Assembly (NCBI GenBank): GCA_000974665.1
Contig: BBSY01000003.1
Coordinates: 434,001-498,000 of the forward strand
DNA from: an alpha proteobacterium U9-1i
GTDB taxonomy: Bacteria; Pseudomonadota; Alphaproteobacteria; Caulobacterales; Aquidulcibacteraceae
Reading direction: 5' to 3'
Length of the DNA stretch: 64,000 nt
Below the pieces are notes generated by a model that was not told where the DNA came from, did not search any database, and was given only the letters and a program-made list of their open reading frames with translations. Below, one piece after another: positions 55,530 to 63,833 of the stretch. The first letter of the stretch is position 1. Each line of letters starts with the position of its first letter. The position numbers were made by a program, and so were the translations under genes.

Positions 55530-56093
55530 ATGCGCGCCCACACGCTCCCCCTGGCGCTTTTGGCCTTTCTTGCGCTGGCTGGCTGCGGCGATGCGGTTGA
55601 ACCCGTGTCGCAGGCGCAAGCGAGTGTGAGCACGTCGCCACCGCCTCTGCTTGGCGCGTTCAAGGCGCAGTCAGAAACCGCGCGCGCGGTTACCGGGAAC
55701 GTGCGCGTTGAGCGCGGCGGGCTGTTGTTTGCGAATGGTGTGACGCTTTACACGCGCGGCCTTGAGCCGCGACGTGGCCACGATCGCATCGCCCGCGGTG
55801 GCGAGAGCTACGCCGCCGCCGTGGTCGGTTCGAGCAACGTCGTTGTGGAATTGCGGCGGGTGAACCAGCAGGTGATTTCGCCAGACGCGGCCGCGATCCA
55901 CGGCGCCTGCGATACGGCCGAGCCGCCACGCTACCTCGCCATCGTTTATGAACCTCCGGCGCGCACAATGAAACTGATCGTATTCACCGGCGACGAAGCG
56001 CCAGGACCGGATGCGACCGACAGCCGGGTGTGCGCGATCTATGGCTTCATGGCGCCCGAGGGGGCGCGTACACGCGAAGGCGTGGTGCTCTAA
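55530..56093 (+). CDS. small lipoprotein, family A copy 2
   Basis: 187 residues. Lipobox 'LALAGC'. Beta-rich domain with 'VRVERGGLLFANGVTLYTRG', Cys in 'HGACDTAEPPRYLAIVYEP', and C-terminal 'FTGDEAPGPDATDSRVCAIY'. The order of these blocks matches the lipoprotein at 54341. Function unknown. Confidence 0.72.
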   Translation: MRAHTLPLALLAFLALAGCGDAVEPVSQAQASVSTSPPPLLGAFKAQSETARAVTGNVRVERGGLLFANGVTLYTRGLEPRRGHDRIARGGESYAAAVVGSSNVVVELRRVNQQVISPDAAAIHGACDTAEPPRYLAIVYEPPARTMKLIVFTGDEAPGPDATDSRVCAIYGFMAPEGARTREGVVL

Positions 56094-56144
56094 GCGCGCT
56101 CAGCAAAAGTGTGACGCGGTTTTGCGTCTGATCGCGCGAGCAAT

Positions 56145-56633
56145 CTAGTCGGCCTTTCGGAACGGTTTGGTCGGCTCGCCCAGTTCGTAGAACTCAGTGC
56201 CGCCCGGCGTTTGCATGAGCAGATAGCGTTTATCGAGGTTGGGGTACGTGACGACTTCGATCGGCTTGTCCTCGCCGCCCATGAGGTAGGTGCATTCTTC
56301 GTCAAACGTGTTGCGCAACAGATGCGGCACAGAGGGCGTTGCGAAACCCATGAAGTCACCGGGGCCGACCTCCACGCTGCGTCCGTCGATCTCGGCCATG
56401 GCGCGGCCGGAGACGATGTAGATCCACTCTTCTTCATGCATGTGCGCGTGATAGGCAAAGCTGTCCTTGCCTGGCGGCAGGCGCACGAGTGAAACATGCG
56501 CGCGGCTCATGCCGGCGAGGCGCGAGAGGGCGGCGGCGCGAAACAATGAGTTGGGATTGAGCTGTTGCGTAAACGGCCGCATCGTCGGCGCGATCTCGCC
56601 GGCTCGCCACAGCGCCTTCTTGGTGTCGCTCAT
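56145..56633 (-). CDS. cupin-domain protein
   Basis: 162 residues. Cupin motif 'YHAHMHEEEWIYIVSGRAMA' (two His, two Glu) and 'VEVGPGDFMGFATPSVPHLL'. The end 'PGGTEFYELGEPTKPF' is unrecognised. Likely a metal-binding isomerase, dioxygenase or sensor. ATG 56633 lies 11 bases after the bpt stop on the same strand, so the two may be co-transcribed. Confidence 0.85.
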   Translation of the reverse strand: MSDTKKALWRAGEIAPTMRPFTQQLNPNSLFRAAALSRLAGMSRAHVSLVRLPPGKDSFAYHAHMHEEEWIYIVSGRAMAEIDGRSVEVGPGDFMGFATPSVPHLLRNTFDEECTYLMGGEDKPIEVVTYPNLDKRYLLMQTPGGTEFYELGEPTKPFRKAD

Positions 56634-56643
56634 CCGATCCCCA

Positions 56644-57387
56644 TTAGAACTCGACCGGTTCGTAGCGCCGCCAGGCGCCGCCGAGCAGCAGCTCAAGCGG
56701 TTGGAATTCGCCTTTGTAGGCCATCTTGTCCGAGCCGGGGATCCAATAGCCGAGATAAAGAAACGGAAAACCCGCGGCGCGCGCTTGCTGGATGTGATCG
56801 AGCACGGTGTAAATGCCGAGCCCGCGCTTCGGGGCATCGGGATCGAAGTACGAATAAACCAGACTCAAACCGTCGCCGAGAACGTCAACGAGCGCGGCGG
56901 CCGCGAGCTCGCCCTTCGAAGGGCCGGCGCTGTAGCGATACTCGACGATGTGCGTGCGCACGGCGGTCTCTTCGACCATGGCCGCGTACTCGCTCATGCC
57001 CATCTCGGCCATCCCGCCATCGGAATGACGTGACTTTAGATAACGCCGCAGCAACCAAAATTGCTCTTCAGTCGCCTCCGCCGGACGCAGCGCGCGCGTT
57101 AAGTCAGCGTTGCGCGCGATGCCCTTGCGCCAGCGCTTGGTGAACGCGAACTCGTCCACCACCACACGCGCCGAGACGCAGCTTGCGCAGCCGTCACAGG
57201 AGGGGCGGTAGGCGATGTTTTGCGAGCGGCGAAAGCCGGCTTGCGTCAGCGCGTCGTGCAACGAACCGGCGTCGGCGCCGTCTAAAGCGGTGAAAACCTT
57301 GCGCTCGCGTCGGCCCGGCAGATACGGGCACGGCGACGGTGCGGTGAGGTAGAACCGCAAGTTCCGCGTAGGGAAGGGCTTGGTCAC
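56644..57387 (-). CDS. bpt: aspartate/glutamate leucyltransferase Bpt (arginyltransferase-like)
   Basis: 247 residues from GTG 57387. 'LTAPSPCPYLPGRRERKVFT' and 'YRPSCDGCASCVSARVVVDE' carry the conserved Cys set of the ATE/Bpt family, and the C-terminus has 'SLVYSYFDPDAPKRGLGIY' and 'YLGYWIPGSDKMAYKGEF'. Bpt attaches Leu to N-terminal Asp or Glu, feeding the ClpS/ClpAP N-end rule pathway. The longer frame to 57465 adds residues not typical of the family. Confidence 0.92.
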   Translation of the reverse strand: MTKPFPTRNLRFYLTAPSPCPYLPGRRERKVFTALDGADAGSLHDALTQAGFRRSQNIAYRPSCDGCASCVSARVVVDEFAFTKRWRKGIARNADLTRALRPAEATEEQFWLLRRYLKSRHSDGGMAEMGMSEYAAMVEETAVRTHIVEYRYSAGPSKGELAAAALVDVLGDGLSLVYSYFDPDAPKRGLGIYTVLDHIQQARAAGFPFLYLGYWIPGSDKMAYKGEFQPLELLLGGAWRRYEPVEF

Positions 57388-57582
57388 GCGCGTCCATCGT
57401 CCCTGAAGGCGGCGCGCCGTCAAGCGCGTCTGGCTTAACCAAGGTGCGCGGATTGTGTTGCCCAAACTTAAATTGGGGCGAGGTTTGCCGATTTAGGTAC
57501 GCCAGCGGGAGAAAATGTGTTTAGATGACCGCCTTGATCGGACATTTGGGGGAAGGTCCGGCCCGGAGCGAAGGAGCGCCCC

Positions 57583-57804
57583 ATGGCCATGCCTGTCACG
57601 ACCATCCTGTCTCATCAGGACGAACTTGCGCGCAAAGCGCTCTCCGTCACCGGCGACATGAACGAGGCTGGCCTGCTGGTCGGCAGGGTGATGTCGCGCG
57701 CGTTTGACCGCCTGGAAAAGGGCGCTGCGGAAGACGCGATCACCGCCGCGCTGCGGCGGGATCTGGACGCGCTGATCACCAAGCTTCGCCGCAAGGCGAA
57801 CTAG
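57583..57804 (+). CDS. small protein resembling sigma-factor region 2
   Basis: 73 residues. ATG 57583 follows GGAGCGCCCC. 'LARKALSVTGDMNEAGLLVG' and 'VMSRAFDRLEKGAAE' resemble the conserved region 2 helices of ECF sigma factors, but the acidic DLVQ-like core is altered and regions 2.4 and 4 are absent. The remainder is helical and basic. It converges on msrB with overlapping stops in CTAG. Function unknown; could be a regulator remnant or a stand-alone small protein. Confidence 0.6.
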   Translation: MAMPVTTILSHQDELARKALSVTGDMNEAGLLVGRVMSRAFDRLEKGAAEDAITAALRRDLDALITKLRRKAN

Positions 57805-58265
57805 AGCGCTTCTCCACGTCCAAGCGGATCGGGCAGCGGCTCCCCGTCGGCCACGAATTGCAGCGCTGCCGAATTGATGCAGTAGCGCAAGCCCGTGGGG
57901 CCCGGCCCGTCCGGAAACACGTGGCCTTGATGGCTTTCGCAGCGCGCGCAGCGGGTCTCGACACGGCGCATCCCGTAGGAATTGTCCTCGATGCCGAGCA
58001 CATGGGCAGGATCGACGGGCGCGGTGAAGCTTGGCCAACCGGTGCCGCTTTCAAATTTGGTGTCCTGCCGGAACAGCGGCAGGCCGCAGAGGCGGCAGCA
58101 ATAGACGCCTGGCTTTTTCTGATTGAGCAGGCCGCCACAGAAGGGCGCCTCGGTGCCATGGTTCAGCAGCACGCGGCGTTCTTCGGCGTCGAGGGAGCTT
58201 TCCAGGCGGATGCGGTCATCCGTGGTGGGCGGCGTGAGGTCAAAACCGGATTGCGAGCGGGTCAT
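57801..58265 (-). CDS. msrB: peptide-methionine (R)-S-oxide reductase
   Basis: 154 residues. Zinc sites 'CRLCG' and 'CARCESHQGHVF', substrate loop 'FESGTGWPSFTAP', catalytic Cys in 'GLRYCINSAAL'. Reduces methionine-R-sulfoxide in proteins. ATG 58265 is preceded by AGGA at a good distance; an ATG at 58289 has no RBS. Confidence 0.95.
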   Translation of the reverse strand: MTRSQSGFDLTPPTTDDRIRLESSLDAEERRVLLNHGTEAPFCGGLLNQKKPGVYCCRLCGLPLFRQDTKFESGTGWPSFTAPVDPAHVLGIEDNSYGMRRVETRCARCESHQGHVFPDGPGPTGLRYCINSAALQFVADGEPLPDPLGRGEAL

Positions 58266-58330
58266 CTGTGGTCCTATGCCGGTGGACATTCGGCGTGGCC
58301 GCGGGTGTGGTTACATCGACAATATAGGGA

Positions 58331-58735
58331 TCAGACGACCGTTTCGCGCGCATCGTAGAGTTTGGCCAAATCCTTCATCAGGCTCTCTGCGCCGGTGCGG
58401 ATTTGTGCGTCGGTGAAATGCGTCCTCAAAGCGCGCGTGGCGTGCGCGAGGCCTTTCGGGGCGAGCTTCAGCTTGCGACGATGCTTGCGCGCAAGATGCT
58501 CGACCAGTAGTTCGGCCTTCTCCGCGGCCGGCGCAACGAGCGGCGACAATGTTCGCGCGAGCTCGCCCGCCAATGTATCGCGTGCCGATTTGGGGTTTCG
58601 CGCAGGGGCGAGCGCCGCGAAAAGCGAACGGTCGTTGTGCGCGCGGATGAGCGCGAAGAGGCGCTTCAATTCTGGCTTGCCGCGCTTGCCGCACAGCGCT
58701 TTGAGCGCTTTCCGCTGGGCGGCGTCCAAGCTCAT
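58331..58735 (-). CDS. small basic helical protein coupled to TIR-ParA
   Basis: 134 residues, strongly basic and almost all helix ('LKALCGKRGKPELKRLFALI', 'EHLARKHRRKLKLAPKGLAH', 'LMKDLAKLYDA'). No signal, membrane segment or known motif. Its ATG overlaps the TGA of the TIR-ParA gene, so both are translated together. By analogy with ParA systems that use a small partner protein (ParB, McdB or PpfA-type), it could be the ATPase partner or a DNA or RNA binder. This is inference. Confidence 0.75.
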   Translation of the reverse strand: MSLDAAQRKALKALCGKRGKPELKRLFALIRAHNDRSLFAALAPARNPKSARDTLAGELARTLSPLVAPAAEKAELLVEHLARKHRRKLKLAPKGLAHATRALRTHFTDAQIRTGAESLMKDLAKLYDARETVV

Positions 58736-60006
58736 TGGCCGCTCCGGCGCAGCACAGCGGCCGCGGTGCGGACGAGCGCTTCCTTCACCGGCCGGCTGCC
58801 CATGCGGACCATAGCGGTGTTGTTGATGGGATTGACGGTGATCCGCTCGCTGGGGACAGCGCGCAGGGCGCCGGAATACGGCACCTCCTCGGGCAGAAGC
58901 GCCGAGCCGAAGAAGGGCGCCGCAATGATCTCGGCGCGCGTCAGGGCGTCGGCGGTGTCGGGGGTTTGGGCGCGTGTGCGATCGTTCACGCCGTTCAGGA
59001 CGACCGAGAACTCCCCAGGTCGCAAGGACCTTCCCCGAACTTCGCGCACGACGTGCTCGAGCATGTTCAATCCGGTGAGTGAGTACTTCTCCGGCCGCAC
59101 GGGGGCAACGATGTGATCGGCGGTGGTGATGGCCAGGCGCGTGAGGAATGTCGCACACGGGTTGGAATCGATGATGACGGCGTCCGAGCGTTCGCGCAGC
59201 AGCGCCACGAGTTGCCGGAAGCGCGTAAAGGCCTCGGCCTTATCGCGCTCGGAGCGAGCGTCCAGCGTAAACTCGAACAAACGCTCATCGCCGGCGATGA
59301 GGTCGAAGCGGGGTTGCTTGGAACGCTTGGTGCGGTTGAGCGGCACGGCGAGGTCGGCGAACGCCGACACCGGCAAACTCTCGCCGCCGCGCGCCGTCAG
59401 CACCGAATAGATTGTGCGGTGATCGTCGCGCAGGCGGTTGCGTTCGCCGGGCGGCAAAAAGTACTGAGTGAGGTTATGCTGTGGGTCGAGGTCGATGAAG
59501 CTGATGGCGCGTTTGTCGGCGAGGTGAGCAGCGGCGAACAAATTCGCCGCCAGCACGGTTTTGCCGACACCGCCTTTGATATTGAGCATGGCGATTACGC
59601 GTCCGCGCCGTGTGCTGGCGTTGCGGCCGGCCTCGGCGATACGCGCCATGGTTTCCGCGCCCACGCCACGGCGAAGGTCGATTGCCTGATCGACCTCAAG
59701 GGTTGCGGCGATCCATGAATCTGGCGCGATCTCGCCGGCCTGGATCAGCACAATCGAGCGGCCGTTGTTGAGCGCGACGGCGACTTCGCGGCGCATCCAC
59801 ATGCTGTCTTGCGCCGCAGGGGAGGCGATGACGACGAGGAAACTGGCTTCGCCGACGGTTTGGATCAGCGCTGGAATATTCTCCTGCGCGCGCAGTTCTG
59901 GGCCTGAGCGCGTCACCGCCCAGCCGTTGCGTTCCAATTCAGCGCCCACGGCAAGCGCGGCGGCCTCGTCGGCCGCTTCAAACGCCAGATATGCCGCAAT
60001 GGCCAT
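58732..60006 (-). CDS. TIR-like domain fused to ParA/MinD-type ATPase
   Basis: 424 residues. Residues ~1-125 match a TIR_2-like fold: 'AYLAFEAADE' strand A, 'AIGQTVGEASFLVVIASP'-like 'LIQTVGEASFLVVIASP', and 'SMWMRREVAVALNNGRSIVL', where Glu74 aligns with the catalytic Glu of TIR NADases (SARM1 'WVHKEIVTAL'). A short linker leads to a ParA ATPase: deviant Walker A 'KGGVGKT' (144-150), 'FIDLDPQHNLTQYF', Walker B 'VIIDSNPCATFLTRLA' and 'VAPVRPEKYSLTGL'. ParA proteins position cargo or plasmids by dimerising with ATP on DNA; TIR domains cleave NAD+ or signal. The combination and the coupled small gene suggest a positioning or defence switch. Neither activity is proven. Confidence 0.85.
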   Translation of the reverse strand: MAIAAYLAFEAADEAAALAVGAELERNGWAVTRSGPELRAQENIPALIQTVGEASFLVVIASPAAQDSMWMRREVAVALNNGRSIVLIQAGEIAPDSWIAATLEVDQAIDLRRGVGAETMARIAEAGRNASTRRGRVIAMLNIKGGVGKTVLAANLFAAAHLADKRAISFIDLDPQHNLTQYFLPPGERNRLRDDHRTIYSVLTARGGESLPVSAFADLAVPLNRTKRSKQPRFDLIAGDERLFEFTLDARSERDKAEAFTRFRQLVALLRERSDAVIIDSNPCATFLTRLAITTADHIVAPVRPEKYSLTGLNMLEHVVREVRGRSLRPGEFSVVLNGVNDRTRAQTPDTADALTRAEIIAAPFFGSALLPEEVPYSGALRAVPSERITVNPINNTAMVRMGSRPVKEALVRTAAAVLRRSGQ

Positions 60007-60180
60007 GTCGGCCGCTTCCCCTCGTCCATCCCCCGCTGGACTCTAGTCGGGCGCATTACGGCTTGGCAATCAGGCGGCTGCCACGGATCAGGTGCGCGCA
60101 TTGGACTGGCGCCGCCTTTTTGATGTCCAGAATGGCGGCGGTGATGCTGGCGCCGCACCCTGTCGTGAGACTGGAATGAA

Positions 60181-61500
60181 ATGCCTGACGCAGACCTCAT
60201 AGACATTTTTCAACGCTTGGCGATGGCGTTGGGCATCGGCTTTTTGGTCGGCGTCGAGCGTGGCTGGAAGCATCGCGACGCCCCTGACGGCGCACGGGCG
60301 GCGGGCTTGCGCACTCATGCCGTCATCGGGCTGACGGGCGGCGTGGCCGGCGCGCTGTTGCCATTTGTCGGCGGGCTCGGCTTCGCCACGATCAGCGTCG
60401 CGGTGTCTGCCGCGCTTATCGCTTTCAAGTTGCGCGAAAGCGAGCGCGACGATGACGTGTCGGTGACGGGCACCATCGCCGGCCTGCTCGTCTATGCGCT
60501 TGGCGTCTATGCGATGGTCGGCGATCTGCGCGTGGCGGCGGCGGTTGGTGTCACACTCGCGGGCCTCCTGGCCTTCAAGGACACGCTGCACGATTGGTTG
60601 GACAAGCTGACCTGGAAGGAGCTTCGTTCAGCGCTGCTGATCTTGGCGGCGACGGCAATCGCATTGCCATTGTTGCCTGACCGACCGGTCGATCCCTGGG
60701 GCGCCGTCAATCCGCGCGAACTGTGGTTGTTGACGATTCTCGTCGCTGGCGCTTCGTTCGCTGGATATGTAGCGGTGCGCCTTCTCGGCGGCGGCGTTGG
60801 CGTGCTTGCCGGTGCAACGGTTGGCGCGGTGGTGTCGTCCACGGTTGTGACCGCAGAACTTGGGCGGCGTGCGAAGGCAGGCGATACATCAATGGCGGTG
60901 GCTGCCGCCGGCGCATCGCTTGCAGCGGCGGTAAGCCTCACACGCGTTGGCATCCTCGTTTCGGCGATCGCCGCCCCGGTGTTGATGCACGTCGCGCCTG
61001 CTTTGGGAGCGGCGGTGTCGGTGTTTGCCGGGTTTGCTTGGGTTCTGGCGCGCTCCGACGGCGCTAAGGCAAAGGGTGAGACGAAGCTCTCGAGCCCGCT
61101 TGATCTCAAATCGGTGGCGAAGTTCGCGTTGTTTCTCGGCGCGGTCATCGTGGTGGGGCGTTTGGTCTCGGATGCGTATGGCGAAGCGGGCCTGCTGCCC
61201 TTCGCGGCGGCAGCCGGCATCGCCGATGTTGATGCGGCGACACTCGCGGCGGCGAGCCTTGTTCGAAGCGGGCTTTCGCCTGAAGCCGGCGCGCACGCCA
61301 TTTTGGTCGCGGCGTTGGTGAACACGTTCGCCAAAGGGGTGATCGGCTTTGTGACGGGTGGACCGCGCTATGCGGGCCTCTATCTGGCCGCCGCGGCGCT
61401 CGCGGCCACAGTGGCTGCGGCGGCATGGCTCTTTGCCGAACCGTTGATTGAGCCCATCTTGGGTGTGGAGGCCTCGCTTCCGACACGAGCAATCGGCTAG
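60181..61500 (+). CDS. MgtC/SapB family membrane protein with DUF4010
   Basis: 439 residues. N-terminal MgtC-like block ('LAMALGIGFLVGVERGWK', 'GLRTHAVIGLTGGVAGALL') and a long C-terminal DUF4010 part with many membrane helices ('LWLLTILVAGASFAGYVAVR', 'GVLAGATVGAVVSSTVVTAE'). Inner-membrane protein; transport of Mg2+ or other ions is often proposed but unproven. ATG 60181 is divergent from the TIR-ParA gene across a 174-base gap. Its stop is directly followed by the aroG ATG. Confidence 0.9.
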   Translation: MPDADLIDIFQRLAMALGIGFLVGVERGWKHRDAPDGARAAGLRTHAVIGLTGGVAGALLPFVGGLGFATISVAVSAALIAFKLRESERDDDVSVTGTIAGLLVYALGVYAMVGDLRVAAAVGVTLAGLLAFKDTLHDWLDKLTWKELRSALLILAATAIALPLLPDRPVDPWGAVNPRELWLLTILVAGASFAGYVAVRLLGGGVGVLAGATVGAVVSSTVVTAELGRRAKAGDTSMAVAAAGASLAAAVSLTRVGILVSAIAAPVLMHVAPALGAAVSVFAGFAWVLARSDGAKAKGETKLSSPLDLKSVAKFALFLGAVIVVGRLVSDAYGEAGLLPFAAAAGIADVDAATLAAASLVRSGLSPEAGAHAILVAALVNTFAKGVIGFVTGGPRYAGLYLAAAALAATVAAAAWLFAEPLIEPILGVEASLPTRAIG

Positions 61501-62892
61501 ATGCGACTGAACATGCGTGAAAAATGGTCCCCCGCGTCGTGGCGCGCTAAGCCCGCTAAGCACATCCCGACGGATTATCCCGACCCGGCCAAATTGGCCG
61601 AGGTCGAGGCCATTCTGCGTTCCTATCCGCCGCTCGTGTTTGCCGGCGAAGCGCGGAACCTGAAGGCGCGCCTGGCCGACGTTGCGGCGGGCAAAGCGTT
61701 CTTGCTGCAAGGCGGCGACTGCGCCGAGAGCTTCAAGGAATTCCACCCCGACAATATCCGCGATTGGTTCCGGACTTTGATGTCGATGAGCGTCGCGCTG
61801 ACGTTTGCCGGCCAAAAGCCGGTGGTGAAGCTTGGACGCATCGCCGGCCAGTTCGGCAAGCCGCGCTCGGAGCAAACTGAAACGCAGAATGGCGTCACCC
61901 TGCCATCCTACCGGGGCGACAACATCAACGGCATGGAGTTCACGCCTGAGAGCCGCATTCCCGACCCTGAGCGGTTGGTCAAAGCCTATTCGCAATCAGC
62001 CGCGACACTGAACCTGATCCGCGCCTTCGCAAACGGCGGCTACGCGGATTTGCACAACGTGCATCGTTGGATGCTCGGTTTCGTTGAAGGAAGCCCGCAG
62101 GGCAAACGCTACCGCGAGACCGCCGAACGCATCACTGAATCGATAGCGTTCATGGAAGCGTGCGGCATCACCCCGGAAAGCGTGCCGCAGGTGCGCCACG
62201 TTGATGTGTACACCAGCCACGAGGCGCTGTTGCTCGGCTATGAAGAAGCGATGACGCGCGTCGATAGCACCAGCGGCGATTGGTACGACACCAGCGCGCA
62301 TTTTGTGTGGCTCGGCGACCGCACGCGCCAACTCGATGGCGCCCACGTCGAATTCGCCCGCGGCATCAAGAACCCGATCGGTATGAAGTGCGGGCCGTCG
62401 CTGGAGCCGGATGATCTCCTACGCCTGGTCGACGTGCTGAACCCCGAGAACGAGCCGGGGCGGTTGACGCTGATTGCTCGTTTCGGCGCAGAGAAAGTGG
62501 AAGCCGGGCTGCCGAAGATTGTGCGCGCCGTCGTGCGTGAAGGGCGCAACGTCGTGTGGTCCTGCGATCCCATGCACGGCAATACGCTGAAAACGGATTC
62601 CGGCTTCAAGACGCGCCCGTTCGACAGGATCATGGCCGAAGTGCGCGCGTTCATGGCCGCGCTGCCGGCGGAAGGCGCCTATCCGGGCGGCGTGCATGTA
62701 GAGATGACGGGCCAGCAGGTTACCGAATGCCTGGGTGGCGCAACGGCGGTGACGGAGGAGGACTTGTCCTCGCGCTATCACACCCATTGCGATCCACGCT
62801 TGAACGGCGCGCAAGCGATCGATCTGGCGTTCCTGATCGCCGAGCATCTGCGCGGCGTGCGCACCAACGGAACGAAGGCGAAAGCCAGCTGA
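61501..62892 (+). CDS. aroG: class II 3-deoxy-7-phosphoheptulonate (DAHP) synthase
   Basis: 463 residues, class II (plant/Mycobacterium type). '[12 protein letters not shown]', '[18 protein letters not shown]', 'SRIPDPERL' and '[11 protein letters not shown]' are diagnostic, with Cys and His metal ligands. Condenses PEP and erythrose 4-phosphate, first step of aromatic amino acid synthesis. Its ATG directly follows the preceding stop. Feedback type not readable. Confidence 0.95.
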   Translation: MRLNMREKWSPASWRAKPAKHIPTDYPDPAKLAEVEAILRSYPPLVFAGEARNLKARLADVAAGKAFLLQGGDCAESFKEFHPDNIRDWFRTLMSMSVALTFAGQKPVVKLGRIAGQFGKPRSEQTETQNGVTLPSYRGDNINGMEFTPESRIPDPERLVKAYSQSAATLNLIRAFANGGYADLHNVHRWMLGFVEGSPQGKRYRETAERITESIAFMEACGITPESVPQVRHVDVYTSHEALLLGYEEAMTRVDSTSGDWYDTSAHFVWLGDRTRQLDGAHVEFARGIKNPIGMKCGPSLEPDDLLRLVDVLNPENEPGRLTLIARFGAEKVEAGLPKIVRAVVREGRNVVWSCDPMHGNTLKTDSGFKTRPFDRIMAEVRAFMAALPAEGAYPGGVHVEMTGQQVTECLGGATAVTEEDLSSRYHTHCDPRLNGAQAIDLAFLIAEHLRGVRTNGTKAKAS

Positions 62893-63827
62893 TGCGCATC
62901 GCTGTTCAGATGGATCCGATCGACACGATGATTGTTGATCGCGATACCTCGCTTGTGCTCATGGTGGAGGCGCAGAAGCGCGGTCACGAGCTTTGGTGGT
63001 TCACGCCGAACGAATTGTTCGTCGATGCGGGCGTCGTGAAGGCGAAAGCGCGGCGCGTGAGCGTGCGGCTGGAGCACGACAACCATTACACCACGCACGA
63101 AGAAGCTGTGCGCGTGGCGAACGATTTCGACGTGATCCTGGTGCGTCAGGATCCGCCGTTCGACATGGGCTATGTGTCGAACACGTATTTGTTGGAGCTG
63201 ACCAAAGCGCTGGTGCTCAACCCGCCGCGCGGCATCCGCAACATCACCGAGAAGCTCTCAATCCTGAAGTTCCCAGAGCTGACGCCGCCGACTTGGGTCG
63301 GACGCGATCTCGACGCGTTAGAAGCATTCGCAAAGCGCTTCGATCAGGTTGTGCTGAAAGTGCTGTTCATGATGGGTGGCGACGGCGTGATTCGGCTTTC
63401 GCCGCACGACGCCGATTTCCGCAACCGGGCTGGCAAATTCATCGAAGCCGTTGGCCGCGAACCGATCATGGCGCAGGCGTTTCTGCCCAGCGTCAAAAAC
63501 GGCGATCGGCGCGTTTTCGTGCTGGGCGGCGAAGCCATCGCGGCCATTCGGCGGATGCCGCCGGAAGGCGATTTCCGCGCGAACCTGCACGTCGGCGGCA
63601 AGGCCTTGGCGACTGAGCTTGAGCCAGGAGACCGCAAGGTGGCGCAGGCGGTGGCGCCGCTGCTCCGTGAAGAGGGCATACTTTTCGCTGGCCTTGATGT
63701 GATCGACGGACGCCTCATCGAGATCAACGTGACCTCGCCCACGCTTGTTCAGCAGCTCCTGAGCTTCGGCGGGCCGGACCTGCCGAAGCTCTTTTGGGAG
63801 CGTGCGGAAAAGATGGTCGCCGCTTGA
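62892..63827 (+). CDS. gshB: glutathione synthetase
   Basis: 311 residues, normal length. ATP-grasp enzyme: 'VILVRQDPPFDMGYVSNTYL', 'NPPRGIRNITEKL', 'VLKVLFMMGGDGVIRL', 'QAFLPSVKNGDRRVFVLGGE' and 'FAGLDVIDGRLIEINVTSPT'. Joins gamma-glutamylcysteine and glycine. It overlaps the aroG stop by one base. Confidence 0.97.
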   Translation: MRIAVQMDPIDTMIVDRDTSLVLMVEAQKRGHELWWFTPNELFVDAGVVKAKARRVSVRLEHDNHYTTHEEAVRVANDFDVILVRQDPPFDMGYVSNTYLLELTKALVLNPPRGIRNITEKLSILKFPELTPPTWVGRDLDALEAFAKRFDQVVLKVLFMMGGDGVIRLSPHDADFRNRAGKFIEAVGREPIMAQAFLPSVKNGDRRVFVLGGEAIAAIRRMPPEGDFRANLHVGGKALATELEPGDRKVAQAVAPLLREEGILFAGLDVIDGRLIEINVTSPTLVQQLLSFGGPDLPKLFWERAEKMVAA

Positions 63828-63833
63828 GCGCGC

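Noticed and set aside
57583-57804. Complete ECF sigma factor
   Set aside because: Only a region-2-like segment exists; no region 4 or anti-sigma gene is adjacent.
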